64,000 nt of DNA from an uncultured Paracoccaceae bacterium (GTDB taxonomy: Bacteria > Pseudomonadota > Alphaproteobacteria > Rhodobacterales > Rhodobacteraceae), in NCBI GenBank assembly GCA_947496605.1, contig CANMDF010000004.1, positions 398,689 to 462,688 on the forward strand, read 5' to 3'. Position 1 is the first letter of the stretch. Each line of letters opens with the position of its first letter. Below, in pieces: positions 8,629 through 17,608 of the stretch. Both the position numbers and the translations under genes were made by a program. The notes beneath the pieces were generated by a model. That model was not told where the DNA came from and searched no databases. It was given only the letters and a program-made list of their open reading frames with translations.

Positions 8629-8666
8629 TGAAAAGGGCCGACCGAACACTCATTCGGCCGGCCCAA
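8629..8666 (-). terminator. Intercistronic hairpin between dctP and dctQM
   Basis: On the minus strand GGGCCGGCCGAA (8664-8653) pairs with TTCGGTCGGCCC (8646-8635) around a six-base loop, with one G-U pair, and is followed by TTTT. It has the form of a Rho-independent terminator placed after dctP and before dctQ. It probably lets the binding protein be made in excess of the permeases, by partial termination or mRNA protection. Confidence 0.75.
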
Positions 8667-8690
8667 TTTCGTGGCTATGGAAGGGCTATA

Positions 8691-9923
8691 TTAGCCTTTC
8701 CACCAACGACGTGGCTCAACGTTCTCTGGCAGAGTGTTGCCATCGATTGTGCGAACTTCGTCATAGATTTCCTGGTATGTGTCCAGACCACCGGACCACC
8801 CGTTAAGGCGCTCGCGCCACTCTTCCCAGAGTGCTGGCTGGAACTCAGGTGAACACATCTCTTCCGCTTTGCGAATCTCTGCGTCGGACAAGAATGCGTT
8901 ACGCACGTTGTTCTGAGCAAAGATTGTGTTTGGAAGCTGTGGATCAGATTGGCCAACAGTGTTGATCAGAGCAACTTCGTTTGCTGCCTGAACATGTGTC
9001 TGTGCCCAATAAGATGATTCCATCACTGCGTCCTGCAGATAACCCTCAAGGCCATCAAATACAGATGCAGACATTGCTGTGTGCTCTGTACCGCAGAAGA
9101 AGTTCAGGTGAACAGACTGGGACACAACTGGCGCCATGTTCGCGTATGCAACAGCAGACGCCCATGTTTCCGCACCATCGATCAGGCCCTGCTTCAGACC
9201 ATCAAGTGTTTCTTCCCATGCAACCGGAACTGGGTTCAGGTTCAAAGCTGTCATCGCGATGCGACCCAACTGTGTGCCTGTCACGCGGTTCTTTGTGCCA
9301 GCCAGTTCGTCGATAGATGTGACAGTTGGCTTGTCTTCAAAGTTCAGACCCATCTGCAGGCCACGAAGTTCAGCGTGGCTGAACAGGAACTTCAATCCGT
9401 GACGCTTCTCATATGGCTCACGCAGCAGACGCATGGACGCTGGTGAATACAAGAAGTGATACTGGTCCGCACGGTTACGGAACATATACGCATAGTCCAG
9501 AACGTTCAGATAAGGTGCACCACCGGCAGAGTTTTGAGTGGAAGCAGCGTAGATATCGACGATACCCTGCTGTGTCTTTTCAACACAAGACGTCTGGCCA
9601 CAGATTTGGTTGTCACCGATAAATTCGATGCGAATCTCGCCGTCTGTACGTGCCTCCAGATCACGTGCAAACTCCAACGCGCCAGCGCGCTCGATCAGCA
9701 AGTTGCGTGCGTTAAAGCCCGCTGCGCCAAACTTCAGCGTGTACTTCGCTTCCTTCGAGAAACGACGCTCGTATGTCGATTCGGCCGCTGAAGCCAAGTT
9801 TGCAAGGCTCATTGCGCCACCGAATGTACCCGCCGCCATCAGCGTCGAGCTCATCCCGTATTGCCCTGCTACCTTGAACAGATCCCGCCGCGAAATACGG
9901 CCGAGTTTATCTCCAATCATCAT
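8691..9923 (-). CDS. dctP: TRAP transporter substrate-binding protein (DctP), Tat-exported
   Basis: The mature protein is a periplasmic TRAP-type solute receptor. The N-terminus from the chosen ATG carries the twin-arginine signal ISRRDLFK followed by a hydrophobic stretch and ASA, so export by Tat is likely; Tat signals occur in part of this family. Family features include LEARTDGEIRIEFIGDNQ and the later RVTGTQLGRIAMTALN (with the ligand-binding Arg region) and VAWEETLDGLKQGLIDGAETW. An in-frame TTG at 9965 gives a longer product, but GGAGG with correct spacing points to the ATG at 9923 (or 9920). It is divergent from the GMC oxidoreductase gene, whose start lies only about 90 bases away. 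Confidence 0.9.
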   Translation of the reverse strand: MMIGDKLGRISRRDLFKVAGQYGMSSTLMAAGTFGGAMSLANLASAAESTYERRFSKEAKYTLKFGAAGFNARNLLIERAGALEFARDLEARTDGEIRIEFIGDNQICGQTSCVEKTQQGIVDIYAASTQNSAGGAPYLNVLDYAYMFRNRADQYHFLYSPASMRLLREPYEKRHGLKFLFSHAELRGLQMGLNFEDKPTVTSIDELAGTKNRVTGTQLGRIAMTALNLNPVPVAWEETLDGLKQGLIDGAETWASAVAYANMAPVVSQSVHLNFFCGTEHTAMSASVFDGLEGYLQDAVMESSYWAQTHVQAANEVALINTVGQSDPQLPNTIFAQNNVRNAFLSDAEIRKAEEMCSPEFQPALWEEWRERLNGWSGGLDTYQEIYDEVRTIDGNTLPENVEPRRWWKG

Positions 9924-10013
9924 GTTTCCTCCCATGTTGTCGATTATTGAGACTAATAGTTTCAAAAAAGCCTAGTATAGTCTGACCGTTCTGCATAGAG
10001 TTTTTTCAAATAA

Positions 10014-11624
10014 ATGGAGAACAGTGCCGTGGAAGCCGATTTTATCATCGTAGGTGCAGGGTCCGCCGGGTGCGTCCTTGCGAACCGTTTGAGTGCAAAT
10101 CCAGCTCATAAAGTGATCTTGCTTGAGGCTGGTGGAAAAGACAACAACCCATGGATTCACATTCCGGTTGGTTATTTCAAGACGATCCACAATCCCAAGG
10201 TTGATTGGTGCTACAAGACTGAACCTGATCCGGGATTGAACGGACGCTCTATTGAATGGCCACGCGGTAAAGTCTTGGGCGGATCTTCTTCGTTAAACGG
10301 CCTCCTGTACGTGCGTGGTCAGCCACAAGACTACGACCGCTGGCGTCAAATGGGCAACACTGGTTGGGGCTGGGATGACGTTTTGCCGCTATTCAAGCGC
10401 TCAGAGAACAACGAACGGGGCGCCGATGAGTTCCATGGGAACGAAGGTGGGCTCTCGGTTTCCAACATGCGAATCCAACGTCCCATAACCGACGCTTGGG
10501 TCGCAGCCGCGCAAGCTGCCGGATACAAATTCAATCCTGATTACAATGGCGCCGACCAAGAGGGTGTTGGTTTCTTCCAACTGACTGCACGCAATGGCCG
10601 CCGTTGCAGCTCTGCAGTTGCTTTCCTTAATCCGGTAAAGTCGCGCGATAACCTCCAGATCATCACCCATGCGCAGGTCGAGAAAGTGATTGTCGAAGGC
10701 AAACGCGCAACTGGTGTGACTTACACAGACCGCAGCGGAAACCTGCAAACTGTCAAAGCACGCAAGGAAATTGTACTTTCGGGCGGCGCCATTAACTCGC
10801 CGCAACTCTTGATGCTGTCCGGCATCGGTGAAGCCGCGCAATTGGCTGAGAACGGGATCGAAGTTATCAACGACCTGCCCGGTGTGGGCAAAAACATGCA
10901 AGACCATCTGCAAGCCCGTCTGGTCTATAAGTGTAACGAGCCAACCCTGAACGATGAGGTCAGCTCGCTCTTTGGCCAAGCCAAGATCGGTCTGAAGTAC
11001 ATGATGTTCCGCGCGGGCCCGATGACGATGGCGGCAAGCCTTGCGACTGGCTTCTTGAAGACACGCGAAGACATGGAAACGCCTGATATTCAGTTCCATG
11101 TCCAGCCACTGTCAGCAGAGAACCCCGGCAAAGGGGCCGATAAATTCTCGGCCTTTACGATGTCGGTTTGCCAATTGCGGCCTGAAAGTAAGGGCGAAAT
11201 ACGGCTTGGTGGCAAAGACCCGAAGACCTATCCAAAGATCATTCCTAACTACCTGTCCACCGAAACGGACTGCCGGACGGTGGTTGCAGGTGTGAACATT
11301 GCCCGCAACATCGCACGACACGCCCCGCTGACATCGAAGATCAGCGAAGAGTTCCGCCCCCATGCAGACCTACCGCTAGACGACTACGATGCAACGCTTG
11401 ATTGGGCACGTAACAACACGGCCTCAATCTATCACCCGACGGGCACCTGTAAGATGGGGCAAGGTGAAGGAGCCGTTGTCGACGCGCGTTTGCGCGTGCA
11501 TGGCATCGAAGGGCTACGGGTGGCCGATTGTTCGATCATGCCCGAGATTGTGTCGGGGAATACCAATGCGCCTGCGATCATGATCGGCGAAAAAGCGTCG
11601 GATCTGATTTTGGAAGACGCTTAA
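10014..11624 (+). CDS. GMC-family FAD-dependent alcohol/choline dehydrogenase-like oxidoreductase
   Basis: The 536-residue protein has the FAD-binding Rossmann motif [18 protein letters not shown] near its N-terminus, the GMC signature 1 region ([18 protein letters not shown]), signature 2 ([17 protein letters not shown]) and the C-terminal active-site region [10 protein letters not shown] plus [17 protein letters not shown]. Such enzymes oxidise alcohols to aldehydes and pass electrons to quinone or another acceptor. There is no signal peptide. A GTG at 10029 with GGAG nine bases upstream is an equally good or better start and gives the usual short N-terminus. Divergence from the TRAP genes suggests that it oxidises the imported compound. 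AlkJ-like, PEG dehydrogenase or choline dehydrogenase activity cannot be separated by eye. Confidence 0.9.
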   Translation: MENSAVEADFIIVGAGSAGCVLANRLSANPAHKVILLEAGGKDNNPWIHIPVGYFKTIHNPKVDWCYKTEPDPGLNGRSIEWPRGKVLGGSSSLNGLLYVRGQPQDYDRWRQMGNTGWGWDDVLPLFKRSENNERGADEFHGNEGGLSVSNMRIQRPITDAWVAAAQAAGYKFNPDYNGADQEGVGFFQLTARNGRRCSSAVAFLNPVKSRDNLQIITHAQVEKVIVEGKRATGVTYTDRSGNLQTVKARKEIVLSGGAINSPQLLMLSGIGEAAQLAENGIEVINDLPGVGKNMQDHLQARLVYKCNEPTLNDEVSSLFGQAKIGLKYMMFRAGPMTMAASLATGFLKTREDMETPDIQFHVQPLSAENPGKGADKFSAFTMSVCQLRPESKGEIRLGGKDPKTYPKIIPNYLSTETDCRTVVAGVNIARNIARHAPLTSKISEEFRPHADLPLDDYDATLDWARNNTASIYHPTGTCKMGQGEGAVVDARLRVHGIEGLRVADCSIMPEIVSGNTNAPAIMIGEKASDLILEDA

Positions 11625-11632
11625 ATGATGCA

Positions 11633-11662
11633 GGATGAGCGGCGCAAAAGCGCGGCTCATCC
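11633..11662 (+). terminator. Stem-loop after the GMC gene
   Basis: GGATGAGC and GCTCATCC form an 8-bp stem, continued inside by GCGC-AAAA-GCGC after one mismatch. It starts nine bases after the stop codon. No T-run follows, so it may be a transcript-end stabiliser rather than a classical terminator. I see no gene in the rest of 11663-11929 apart from the possible Pho box. Confidence 0.6.
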
Positions 11663-11829
11663 ACGGCAAGGCAGATAGTCTTGGCGCGTTCTTCATTGCG
11701 TCAAGGTCCGCTTTGGGTCCATAGCAATTGAAGCTGCACATCTCATGAATGGCTGCTCTTTCAAACAGTTATTGACTGATACTGATAACCTTCGGAGACT
11801 CTCCTTTCTTCGGTTTGCAATCCAGGTGT

Positions 11830-11847
11830 CTGTCACCAAAAGTTCAC
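11830..11847 (+). promoter_or_regulatory. Possible Pho box upstream of phoX
   Basis: CTGTCACCAAAAGTTCAC is a direct repeat of 7-base half-sites 11 bases apart, like the PhoB consensus CTGTCAT-N4-CTGTCAT. The first half matches 6 of 7 and the second 4 of 7 bases. It lies 83 bases before the phoX start. The match is suggestive only. Confidence 0.45.
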
Positions 11848-11929
11848 AGAGGTGTTAAAGAACTGTAGTATCCACGTTTTACCCATTTAGCCGTCAGGAC
11901 CCGCTTCGGGTCCCAGCTAGAGGTGAGAT

Positions 11930-13855
11930 ATGTCCCAGATTAATTATGATGAACTGTCTTTTGATGATGAAGATGAGCTGAAGTTTCCGCGCCCGGCCAA
12001 ACATGGCTTTGATGATGTCGTCGAGCGAGCGGTGTCGCGCCGTGGCTTTCTTGGCGGGGCCTTGGCGTTTGGGTCTGGCGCTGCCGTGATGGGTACAGGA
12101 TTGCTGTCCAGCACATCAGCGCAAGCACAACAGACATCGCGTTTCGCTTTTGAGCAACTTTCCCCGCAGACCGATGGGACAGTGCATGTCCCGGACGGCT
12201 ACGATTGGGATGTGCTTGTCCGGTGGGGCGACCCGCTTTTTTCCGACGCACCCGCGTTTGATCCTGCGACTGGTGTCCCGACCGAAGGGTCGGATCGGGT
12301 CTTTGGGGAAAACACGGACGGGATGGAACTGTTTCTGGTCGGTGATACAGAATTGTTGGTGGTCAACTCAGAGTATGTAAACGCCGGGATCAATCTGCCA
12401 GCAGAGCAGGACGGCAAACCAGTTTCGGCGGATGACGTGATGCGCCTTCAGAATTTCCAAGGTGTGACCGTGATGGAAGTCACCGAGAGCGATGCTGGCT
12501 GGGAGGTGGTTGTTGACAGCCCCTACAACCGCCGTATTCACCATCGCAGCCAAATGTTGATTGATGGCCCAGCCGCTGGCCATGATTTGCTGAAAACCAA
12601 TGCAGACCCAACCGGGACTTTGTCCTTAGGTACTTTCAACAATTGCGGGTCCGGGCACACGCCTTGGGGTACATATCTGACCTGCGAAGAGAACTTTAAT
12701 GGGTATTTCGGCACCACGGCTGAGCTGTCCCTTGATGAAACGACAGCCGTAGGCTTTGCGCGCTACGGTCTGAATACCGACGTTGATCCAGGCCGCTACA
12801 ACTACCACGGGTTTGATGCGCGTTTCGATCTTTCCCAAAACCCGAACGAGCCGCACCGCGCAGGCTACATCGTTGAAATTGATCCCTCCGACCCAACATC
12901 TACACCGATCAAACGCACAGCCCTTGGGCGTTTCAAGCATGAAAATGCGGCGTCAGTCGTTGCGCCGGACGGGCGCGTCGTCGTCTATATGGGCGATGAT
13001 GAGCGTGGTGAGTACATGTACAAATGGGTCAGCCGCGACGTCTACACACCTGGCGGTGACACATCCACATTGTTGAGCGAAGGTCAGCTGTTCGTTGCAA
13101 AATTCAACGACGATATGACAGGAACCTGGATTGCACTAACCCCCGAAGACACCGGAATGACTGAAGCGGAAATCGCAATTTTCACGCGCACAGCCGCCAC
13201 GCAAGTCAGCGCAACGACTATGGACCGGCCCGAGTGGATTGCGGTTAACCCGACAGCGATTGAGGCCTATTGCTGCCTCACGAACAACTCGCGCCGCGGA
13301 GCCTTGAATGATGATGGTTCAATCCGCACGAATGCTGCGGGCGAGCCTATGGTTGTAAATGCCCCGAACCCGCGGGAGATGAATCGCTATGGCCAGATCG
13401 TGCGCTGGCGCCCCTCAAACAGCGACCATGCCGCATCTACATTCGAGTGGGACCTTTACGTTATGGCGGGCAATCCGACTGTCTATACCGATGGGCTTTA
13501 TGCGGGCACCGCCAACATCAATGCGGGCAACCTGTTCAATTCGCCCGACGGGATGCAAATCGACAATACCGGCCTGATCTGGATTCAGACAGACGGCAAC
13601 GATGACAACGAAGGTGATTTCCTTGGCATGGGCAACAATCAGATGTTGGCTGGTGACCCTGTGACGGGCGAAATCCGGCGCTTTCTGACGGGTCCGAACG
13701 GATCTGAAGTTACGGGGCTTACTTGGTCTGCGGACCGTCGTACAATGTTTGTCGGCATTCAGCACCCCGGCGCACCGTTCCCCGACGGGGAGGGCGCATT
13801 GCCACGTTCCGCCATTGTAACTGTAAAGCGCAGGGACAACGCGCTGGTCGGTTGA
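11930..13855 (+). CDS. phoX: PhoX-family phosphatase (DUF839), Tat-exported
   Basis: The protein has 641 residues. A twin-arginine signal (SRRGFLGG at about residue 36, followed by a hydrophobic stretch and AQAQ) directs Tat export of a folded, metal-loaded enzyme to the periplasm or outside. The mature part shows PhoX/DUF839 features, including GTFNNCGSGHTPWGTYLTCEEN, GRFKHENAASVV, RPEWIAVNP, and SPDGMQIDNTGLIWIQTDG. Known PhoX enzymes are calcium- and iron-dependent phosphomonoesterases induced by phosphate limitation and common in marine bacteria. The start has GAGGTGA upstream. A Pho-box-like repeat lies 83 bases before it. A strong terminator follows, so it is a single-gene unit. DUF839 proteins without proven phosphatase activity exist. 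Confidence 0.88.
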   Translation: MSQINYDELSFDDEDELKFPRPAKHGFDDVVERAVSRRGFLGGALAFGSGAAVMGTGLLSSTSAQAQQTSRFAFEQLSPQTDGTVHVPDGYDWDVLVRWGDPLFSDAPAFDPATGVPTEGSDRVFGENTDGMELFLVGDTELLVVNSEYVNAGINLPAEQDGKPVSADDVMRLQNFQGVTVMEVTESDAGWEVVVDSPYNRRIHHRSQMLIDGPAAGHDLLKTNADPTGTLSLGTFNNCGSGHTPWGTYLTCEENFNGYFGTTAELSLDETTAVGFARYGLNTDVDPGRYNYHGFDARFDLSQNPNEPHRAGYIVEIDPSDPTSTPIKRTALGRFKHENAASVVAPDGRVVVYMGDDERGEYMYKWVSRDVYTPGGDTSTLLSEGQLFVAKFNDDMTGTWIALTPEDTGMTEAEIAIFTRTAATQVSATTMDRPEWIAVNPTAIEAYCCLTNNSRRGALNDDGSIRTNAAGEPMVVNAPNPREMNRYGQIVRWRPSNSDHAASTFEWDLYVMAGNPTVYTDGLYAGTANINAGNLFNSPDGMQIDNTGLIWIQTDGNDDNEGDFLGMGNNQMLAGDPVTGEIRRFLTGPNGSEVTGLTWSADRRTMFVGIQHPGAPFPDGEGALPRSAIVTVKRRDNALVG

Positions 13856-13863
13856 TCTGAAAG

Positions 13864-13894
13864 AATCTCAGGCGCTTATCTGCGCCTGAGATTT
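13864..13894 (+). terminator. Rho-independent-type terminator after phoX
   Basis: AATCTCAGGCGC and GCGCCTGAGATT form a perfect 12-bp stem with a six-base loop, followed by a short T-stretch. It starts nine bases after the phoX stop. Between it and the riboswitch at 14091 I see no gene. Confidence 0.85.
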
Positions 13895-14090
13895 CGCGAT
13901 GTATACGACTCTAGCTAAGAACTTGCTCTGCAAAATTCCGGGAAATCAGCCATTGGTGCGATTTCAGCGAATATCCGCATTGTCCGCAAAGCGGAACTTT
14001 ACTGACACAATCAACAAAGCCACCGCCAACTTACACCCCCACCTGTCAACTTCCCCCCTTGACCCACCCAACGGAATCGCAAACACTGAC

Positions 14091-14285
14091 CTTGATGGTT
14101 CTCAGCCGCCGAAAATGCGTCTGGGATGAAAAGGGAATACGGTGAGGAAGAGCCAAAGCGCGCCAAACCCGTAACTGCCCCCGCAACTGTGAGCGGCGAG
14201 CGAACCCGATGATTACCACTGAGCAAATGCTCGGGAAGGGATCGGGCAAGCAGCGACCCGCGAAGTCAGGAGACCTGCCATCAAA
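14091..14285 (+). ncRNA. Cobalamin riboswitch
   Basis: The region has the conserved parts of the B12 riboswitch in order: closing helix TTGATGG/CCATCAA at the two ends, GGGAATACGGTGAG, GCCAAAGCGCGCC, the core AACCCGTAACTGCCCCCGC with AACTGTGAGCGG, the B12-box region CCACTGAGCAAATGCTCGGGAAGG, and CGAAGTCAGGAGACCTGCC. When adenosylcobalamin is plentiful it should repress the downstream operon (14417-17608). About 130 bases separate it from the first gene, whose GGAGG Shine-Dalgarno site is preceded by a CCCCGC tract that could pair with it; this expression platform is inference. Confidence 0.96.
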
Positions 14286-14416
14286 GGGCGCAGAGATGCG
14301 CCATCGATAACTCAAACCGGGCGGGGTGTCCGGAGCGGAGAACATGATGGTGAAAAAGGCTGACCTAGCCACACAAACATGCCGTTCCAAAACCCCGCTT
14401 ATGCGCGGAGGGCTGC

Positions 14417-14824
14417 ATGGACCGGACCACACAACACCGAATAACGGTTTGCACATCGTGCAGGCATAAAGGGACGGATTGCCGTCCCGGGTATGAATTG
14501 ATCGAAAAACTGCGCCGCGCCATTGCGGCAGCTGGCGATAGCATTGCCGAAGACTTTGCCATTTCTGGCGTGGCTTGCATGGCGGGCTGTGACAGGCCGT
14601 GCACGGTGGCTTATCACGGCACCCAAAAGGCCACATATCTGTTCGGCGATATGACCCCCGAAGACGACATCGATAATTTAGTCGATTTCGCCAGACAGTA
14701 TGCTGTTCTTCACGATGGCTGGTGTTCCTCAGTGGATCGCCCCGGCAAATTGCGCAAGTCCACGCTAGCGCGCGTCCCCGCTGCGATGATCGCACTGGAA
14801 GAAACAAAGGCGTTGGTGTCATGA
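14417..14824 (+). CDS. DUF1636 Cys-rich metal-binding protein
   Basis: The protein has 135 residues and is the first gene of the riboswitch-controlled operon. It has CTSCRHKGTDCRPG near the N-terminus and CMAGCDRPC near residue 55-63, a pattern like thioredoxin-fold [2Fe-2S] ferredoxins. No signal peptide is seen, so it is cytoplasmic. GGAGG lies six bases before the ATG. Its end overlaps the ATPase gene by four bases (ATGA), so the two are translationally coupled. The family has no firmly known function; its place suggests a role in cobalamin or cobalt handling, perhaps redox processing of imported corrinoid. Confidence 0.85.
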   Translation: MDRTTQHRITVCTSCRHKGTDCRPGYELIEKLRRAIAAAGDSIAEDFAISGVACMAGCDRPCTVAYHGTQKATYLFGDMTPEDDIDNLVDFARQYAVLHDGWCSSVDRPGKLRKSTLARVPAAMIALEETKALVS

Positions 14825-15603
14825 GCGGCTCGCATCTAAGCGTGTCAAATGTCAGTTGGCGCCCGCACAAACGCGCAGCGCCAGTCTTGCATGCGACCAG
14901 TTTTGACCTCCACAAGGGCCGGGTTCTTGGCGTGGTCGGACCGAACGGGGCCGGCAAGTCGACGCTATTGCGTTTGCTTTACCGCTATCAGGCGCCCACA
15001 GCCGGCCATGTCCAGATCAATGGCGCGGACATTTGGAAAACACCCGCACGGCAGGTGGCCCAACAGGTTGCCGCCGTTTTGCAGGAACAGGCCGCTGCTT
15101 TTGGCCTAAGCGTGCGTGAAATCATCTCGCTTGGGCGCACACCGCATCGTCGGACCTTTGCAGGTGCAGATGTGAACGATATGGCGGTCATCGATCGGGT
15201 GGTTGCATTGCTAGACCTGAATGGTTTGGAACACCGCGACTTTGGCACGCTGTCGGGTGGTGAGCGTCAAAGGGTTATGGTGGCACGCGCTCTCGCACAG
15301 GAACCTGAAATACTGATCTTGGATGAGCCGACGAACCATCTTGATATTCGGCATCAGCTTGAGGTGCTTGCCCTCATCCGCCAGCTAGACCTGACCATCG
15401 TGGTGTCATTGCACGACCTGAATATGGCGGCTGACATCTGCGACGATATTCTTGTTCTTGAAGATGGCAAACCGCGCGGCTTTGGCACGCCTGATGACCT
15501 GCTGACCGAAGCACTGGTGTCCAACACCTTCCGCGTCGATGCTCGTCGCGAAAGGCTAGCGCCTAGCGACACCAACCACCTGTCTTTCCATCTTCCTCAT
15601 TAA
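14821..15603 (+). CDS. ABC transporter ATPase, B12/siderophore type
   Basis: The protein has 260 residues and belongs to the BtuD/FecE/FhuC group. It has Walker A GPNGAGKSTLL, Q-loop region AVLQEQAAAFGLSVREIISLGR, signature LSGGERQRVMVARAL, Walker B ILILDEPTNHLD and the H-loop SLHDLNMAAD. The ATG is chosen because it overlaps the preceding stop as ATGA; a longer in-frame start at 14722 lies deep inside the previous gene. It powers uptake with the binding protein and permease encoded just downstream. The riboswitch makes cobalamin or a corrinoid the most likely substrate. Confidence 0.92.
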   Translation: MSGSHLSVSNVSWRPHKRAAPVLHATSFDLHKGRVLGVVGPNGAGKSTLLRLLYRYQAPTAGHVQINGADIWKTPARQVAQQVAAVLQEQAAAFGLSVREIISLGRTPHRRTFAGADVNDMAVIDRVVALLDLNGLEHRDFGTLSGGERQRVMVARALAQEPEILILDEPTNHLDIRHQLEVLALIRQLDLTIVVSLHDLNMAADICDDILVLEDGKPRGFGTPDDLLTEALVSNTFRVDARRERLAPSDTNHLSFHLPH

Positions 15604-15607
15604 GAAA

Positions 15608-16549
15608 ATGCACATGAAACTGACCCTGACAACCGCCCTCTTCACAATCGCGGCGACCGCCGCTGTGGCCCAAACGATCGTGCAAAGCTGCGATCGCGAG
15701 GTGACCTTTGACACGCCACCACAGGCGGCAATTTCAAACGATGTGAACCTCACCGAGATGATGCTCGTCCTTGGGCTGACCGACCATATGGTCGGCTATA
15801 CGGGCATCTCTGGCTGGAACAAACTGGACGCAGAAATGCGGGCCGGTGTTGAAGAATTGCCTGAACTGTCTGAACAATATCCATCCAAAGAGGTGCTGAT
15901 CGGCGCTGAAGCCGATTTCTACTTTGCTGGGTGGAACTATGGCATGCGCGTCGGCGGCGAAGTCACTCCTGAGACGCTCGCCCCATTTGGCATTGAGGTC
16001 TATGAATTGACGGAAAGCTGCATCCACATCGGCGCAAAAGACGCCGTATCAATGGAAGATATGTACAACGATCTGCGCAATCTAGGAGCGATCTTTGGTG
16101 TGCAGGAACGGGCCGACGCATTGATTGCAGGCTATCAAGCAGACCTTGCTGATTTCCTTGCGGATCAGCCTGCTTTATCCCAAGCACCCCGCGCCTTTGT
16201 CTATGACAGCGGCGAGGACGCGCCCTTTACCGCAGGCCGCTACGCGATGCCAAACGCGTTGATTGAGGCGGCCGGTGGCGTGAACGTCATGAACGATTTC
16301 GAGAAAAGCTGGTCAACCGTTGGCTGGGAGGCCGTGGTGGAACGGAACCCTGAAATCATTATCATCGTGAATTATGGCGAAGTGACCGCCGCACAAAAGC
16401 GCGATTTCATGATGTCCAACCCAGCATTTGCGGATTTGGACGCGGTCAAGAACGACCGTTTCGTCGTACTGGAATATGTTGAAGCCACACCGGGGCCGCG
16501 CAACATTCAAGCTGTAAAAACTCTCGCTGCTGCCTTTCGCGCTGAGTAA
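15608..16549 (+). CDS. Periplasmic binding protein, BtuF/FepB-like
   Basis: The protein has 313 residues with an N-terminal signal peptide ending around AAVAQ. It is a class III (helical-backbone) solute-binding protein as used for cobalamin and iron chelates; the N-lobe has VNLTEMMLVLGLTDHMVGYTG and the C-lobe VGWEAVVERNPEIIIIVNYGE. It starts four bases after the ATPase stop and ends three bases before the permease. ATG codons at 15608 and 15614 are both possible starts. No TonB-dependent receptor (BtuB) gene is nearby, so outer-membrane entry must be encoded elsewhere. Confidence 0.88.
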   Translation: MHMKLTLTTALFTIAATAAVAQTIVQSCDREVTFDTPPQAAISNDVNLTEMMLVLGLTDHMVGYTGISGWNKLDAEMRAGVEELPELSEQYPSKEVLIGAEADFYFAGWNYGMRVGGEVTPETLAPFGIEVYELTESCIHIGAKDAVSMEDMYNDLRNLGAIFGVQERADALIAGYQADLADFLADQPALSQAPRAFVYDSGEDAPFTAGRYAMPNALIEAAGGVNVMNDFEKSWSTVGWEAVVERNPEIIIIVNYGEVTAAQKRDFMMSNPAFADLDAVKNDRFVVLEYVEATPGPRNIQAVKTLAAAFRAE

Positions 16550-16552
16550 TTT

Positions 16553-17608
16553 ATGGATCAAGCCGACGGAAAGACCACGACGCTCAGCCCACGCAAAGCA
16601 GGGCTGCGGCTGACCTTTGGGTTGGGGGTTGTGGCGCTGTTCCTGTCACTGTCAGTCGCCGTTAGTGTCGGTGCCGTATCTGTACCGCTGCCAACTGTTT
16701 GGGGCATCCTCGCCAACAAAATAGGTCCGGGCCTGGTGACCCCCGACTGGTCCACGGGGCGTGAAGCAATCGTGTGGGACATTCGCTTTCCACGCGCAAT
16801 TCTTGCCTGTCTCGTTGGTGCAGGCCTTGCAATCGTTGGGGCAAGCCTGCAGGCGGTCACGCGCAACCCGCTAGCCGACCCGCATTTGCTGGGTATCTCG
16901 GCAGGTGGCGCATTTGGTGCGATCCTTGCATTGCTGCATACCGGCCTTTTCATTGGTCTTCTCACCGTCCCCTTCATGGCCTTTCTCGGCGCATTGGGGG
17001 CGACCCTGATCGTGCTCGGCGTTTCACAATTCGCGGCAGCCACCAGTGCAGACCGCCTTGTGCTGGCGGGCGTCGCCGTCTCTTTCATTGTTATGTCAGG
17101 CGCGAATGTTCTGATCTTTCTAGGCGACCCGAGGGCGGTGCACACCGTCGTTTTCTGGATGCTTGGCGGGCTCGGCCTCGCACAGTGGAGCCAGCTGATT
17201 TATCCGCTCGCGATCCTAGTTCTGTGCGGCGCATATCTTTGGGCGAACGCCAGCAACTTAAATGCGATGACCATAGGGGATGAGACGGCCGCCACCCTTG
17301 GTATTCCGGTTGGACGGTTTCGCCTGACTGTTTTTGTCGTTGGCGCAATGATTACAGGCGTGATGGTCGCCTTTTCAGGTATCATTGGGTTTGTCGGCCT
17401 GATGATCCCGCATATCGTGCGGTTGATTGTCGGCGGGGACTACAAGCGCGTCCTGCCAGTGTCGGCCCTGTGCGGCGCTATCTTTTTGCTGTGGGCTGAC
17501 ATCCTTGCGCGGACCATTATGGCGCCAGATGACATCCCAATCGGAATTGTCACCGGGCTGATCGGCGGGGTTTTCTTTGTTTGGTTACTGCGTCGTAACG
17601 CAGTTTAG
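16553..17608 (+). CDS. FecCD-family ABC permease (B12/iron-chelate uptake)
   Basis: The 351-residue protein has about ten membrane helices. It contains the FecCD motifs VWDIRFPRAILACLVGAGLAIVGASLQAVTRNPLADPHLLGISAGGAFGA and GFVGLMIPHIVRLIVGGDYK. It would form a homodimer with the upstream ATPase in a BtuC2D2-like complex. Only one permease gene is present, as expected for BtuC-type systems. The stop overlaps that of the convergent nrdJ gene by four bases. Confidence 0.93.
   Translation: MDQADGKTTTLSPRKAGLRLTFGLGVVALFLSLSVAVSVGAVSVPLPTVWGILANKIGPGLVTPDWSTGREAIVWDIRFPRAILACLVGAGLAIVGASLQAVTRNPLADPHLLGISAGGAFGAILALLHTGLFIGLLTVPFMAFLGALGATLIVLGVSQFAAATSADRLVLAGVAVSFIVMSGANVLIFLGDPRAVHTVVFWMLGGLGLAQWSQLIYPLAILVLCGAYLWANASNLNAMTIGDETAATLGIPVGRFRLTVFVVGAMITGVMVAFSGIIGFVGLMIPHIVRLIVGGDYKRVLPVSALCGAIFLLWADILARTIMAPDDIPIGIVTGLIGGVFFVWLLRRNAV

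Noticed and set aside
10401-11099. Minus-strand ORF of 232 codons opposite the GMC gene
   Set aside because: It is an antisense shadow in a region with clear GMC motifs on the plus strand.
14344-14469. Short plus-strand ORF of 41 codons between riboswitch and DUF1636 gene
   Set aside because: It overlaps the DUF1636 start in another frame and resembles nothing known; a regulatory uORF is possible but not supported.
14046-14957. Minus-strand ORF of 303 codons opposite the riboswitch and DUF1636 gene
   Set aside because: It runs antisense through a clear riboswitch and two real genes, and its product is rich in Arg, Cys and Pro with no family features.
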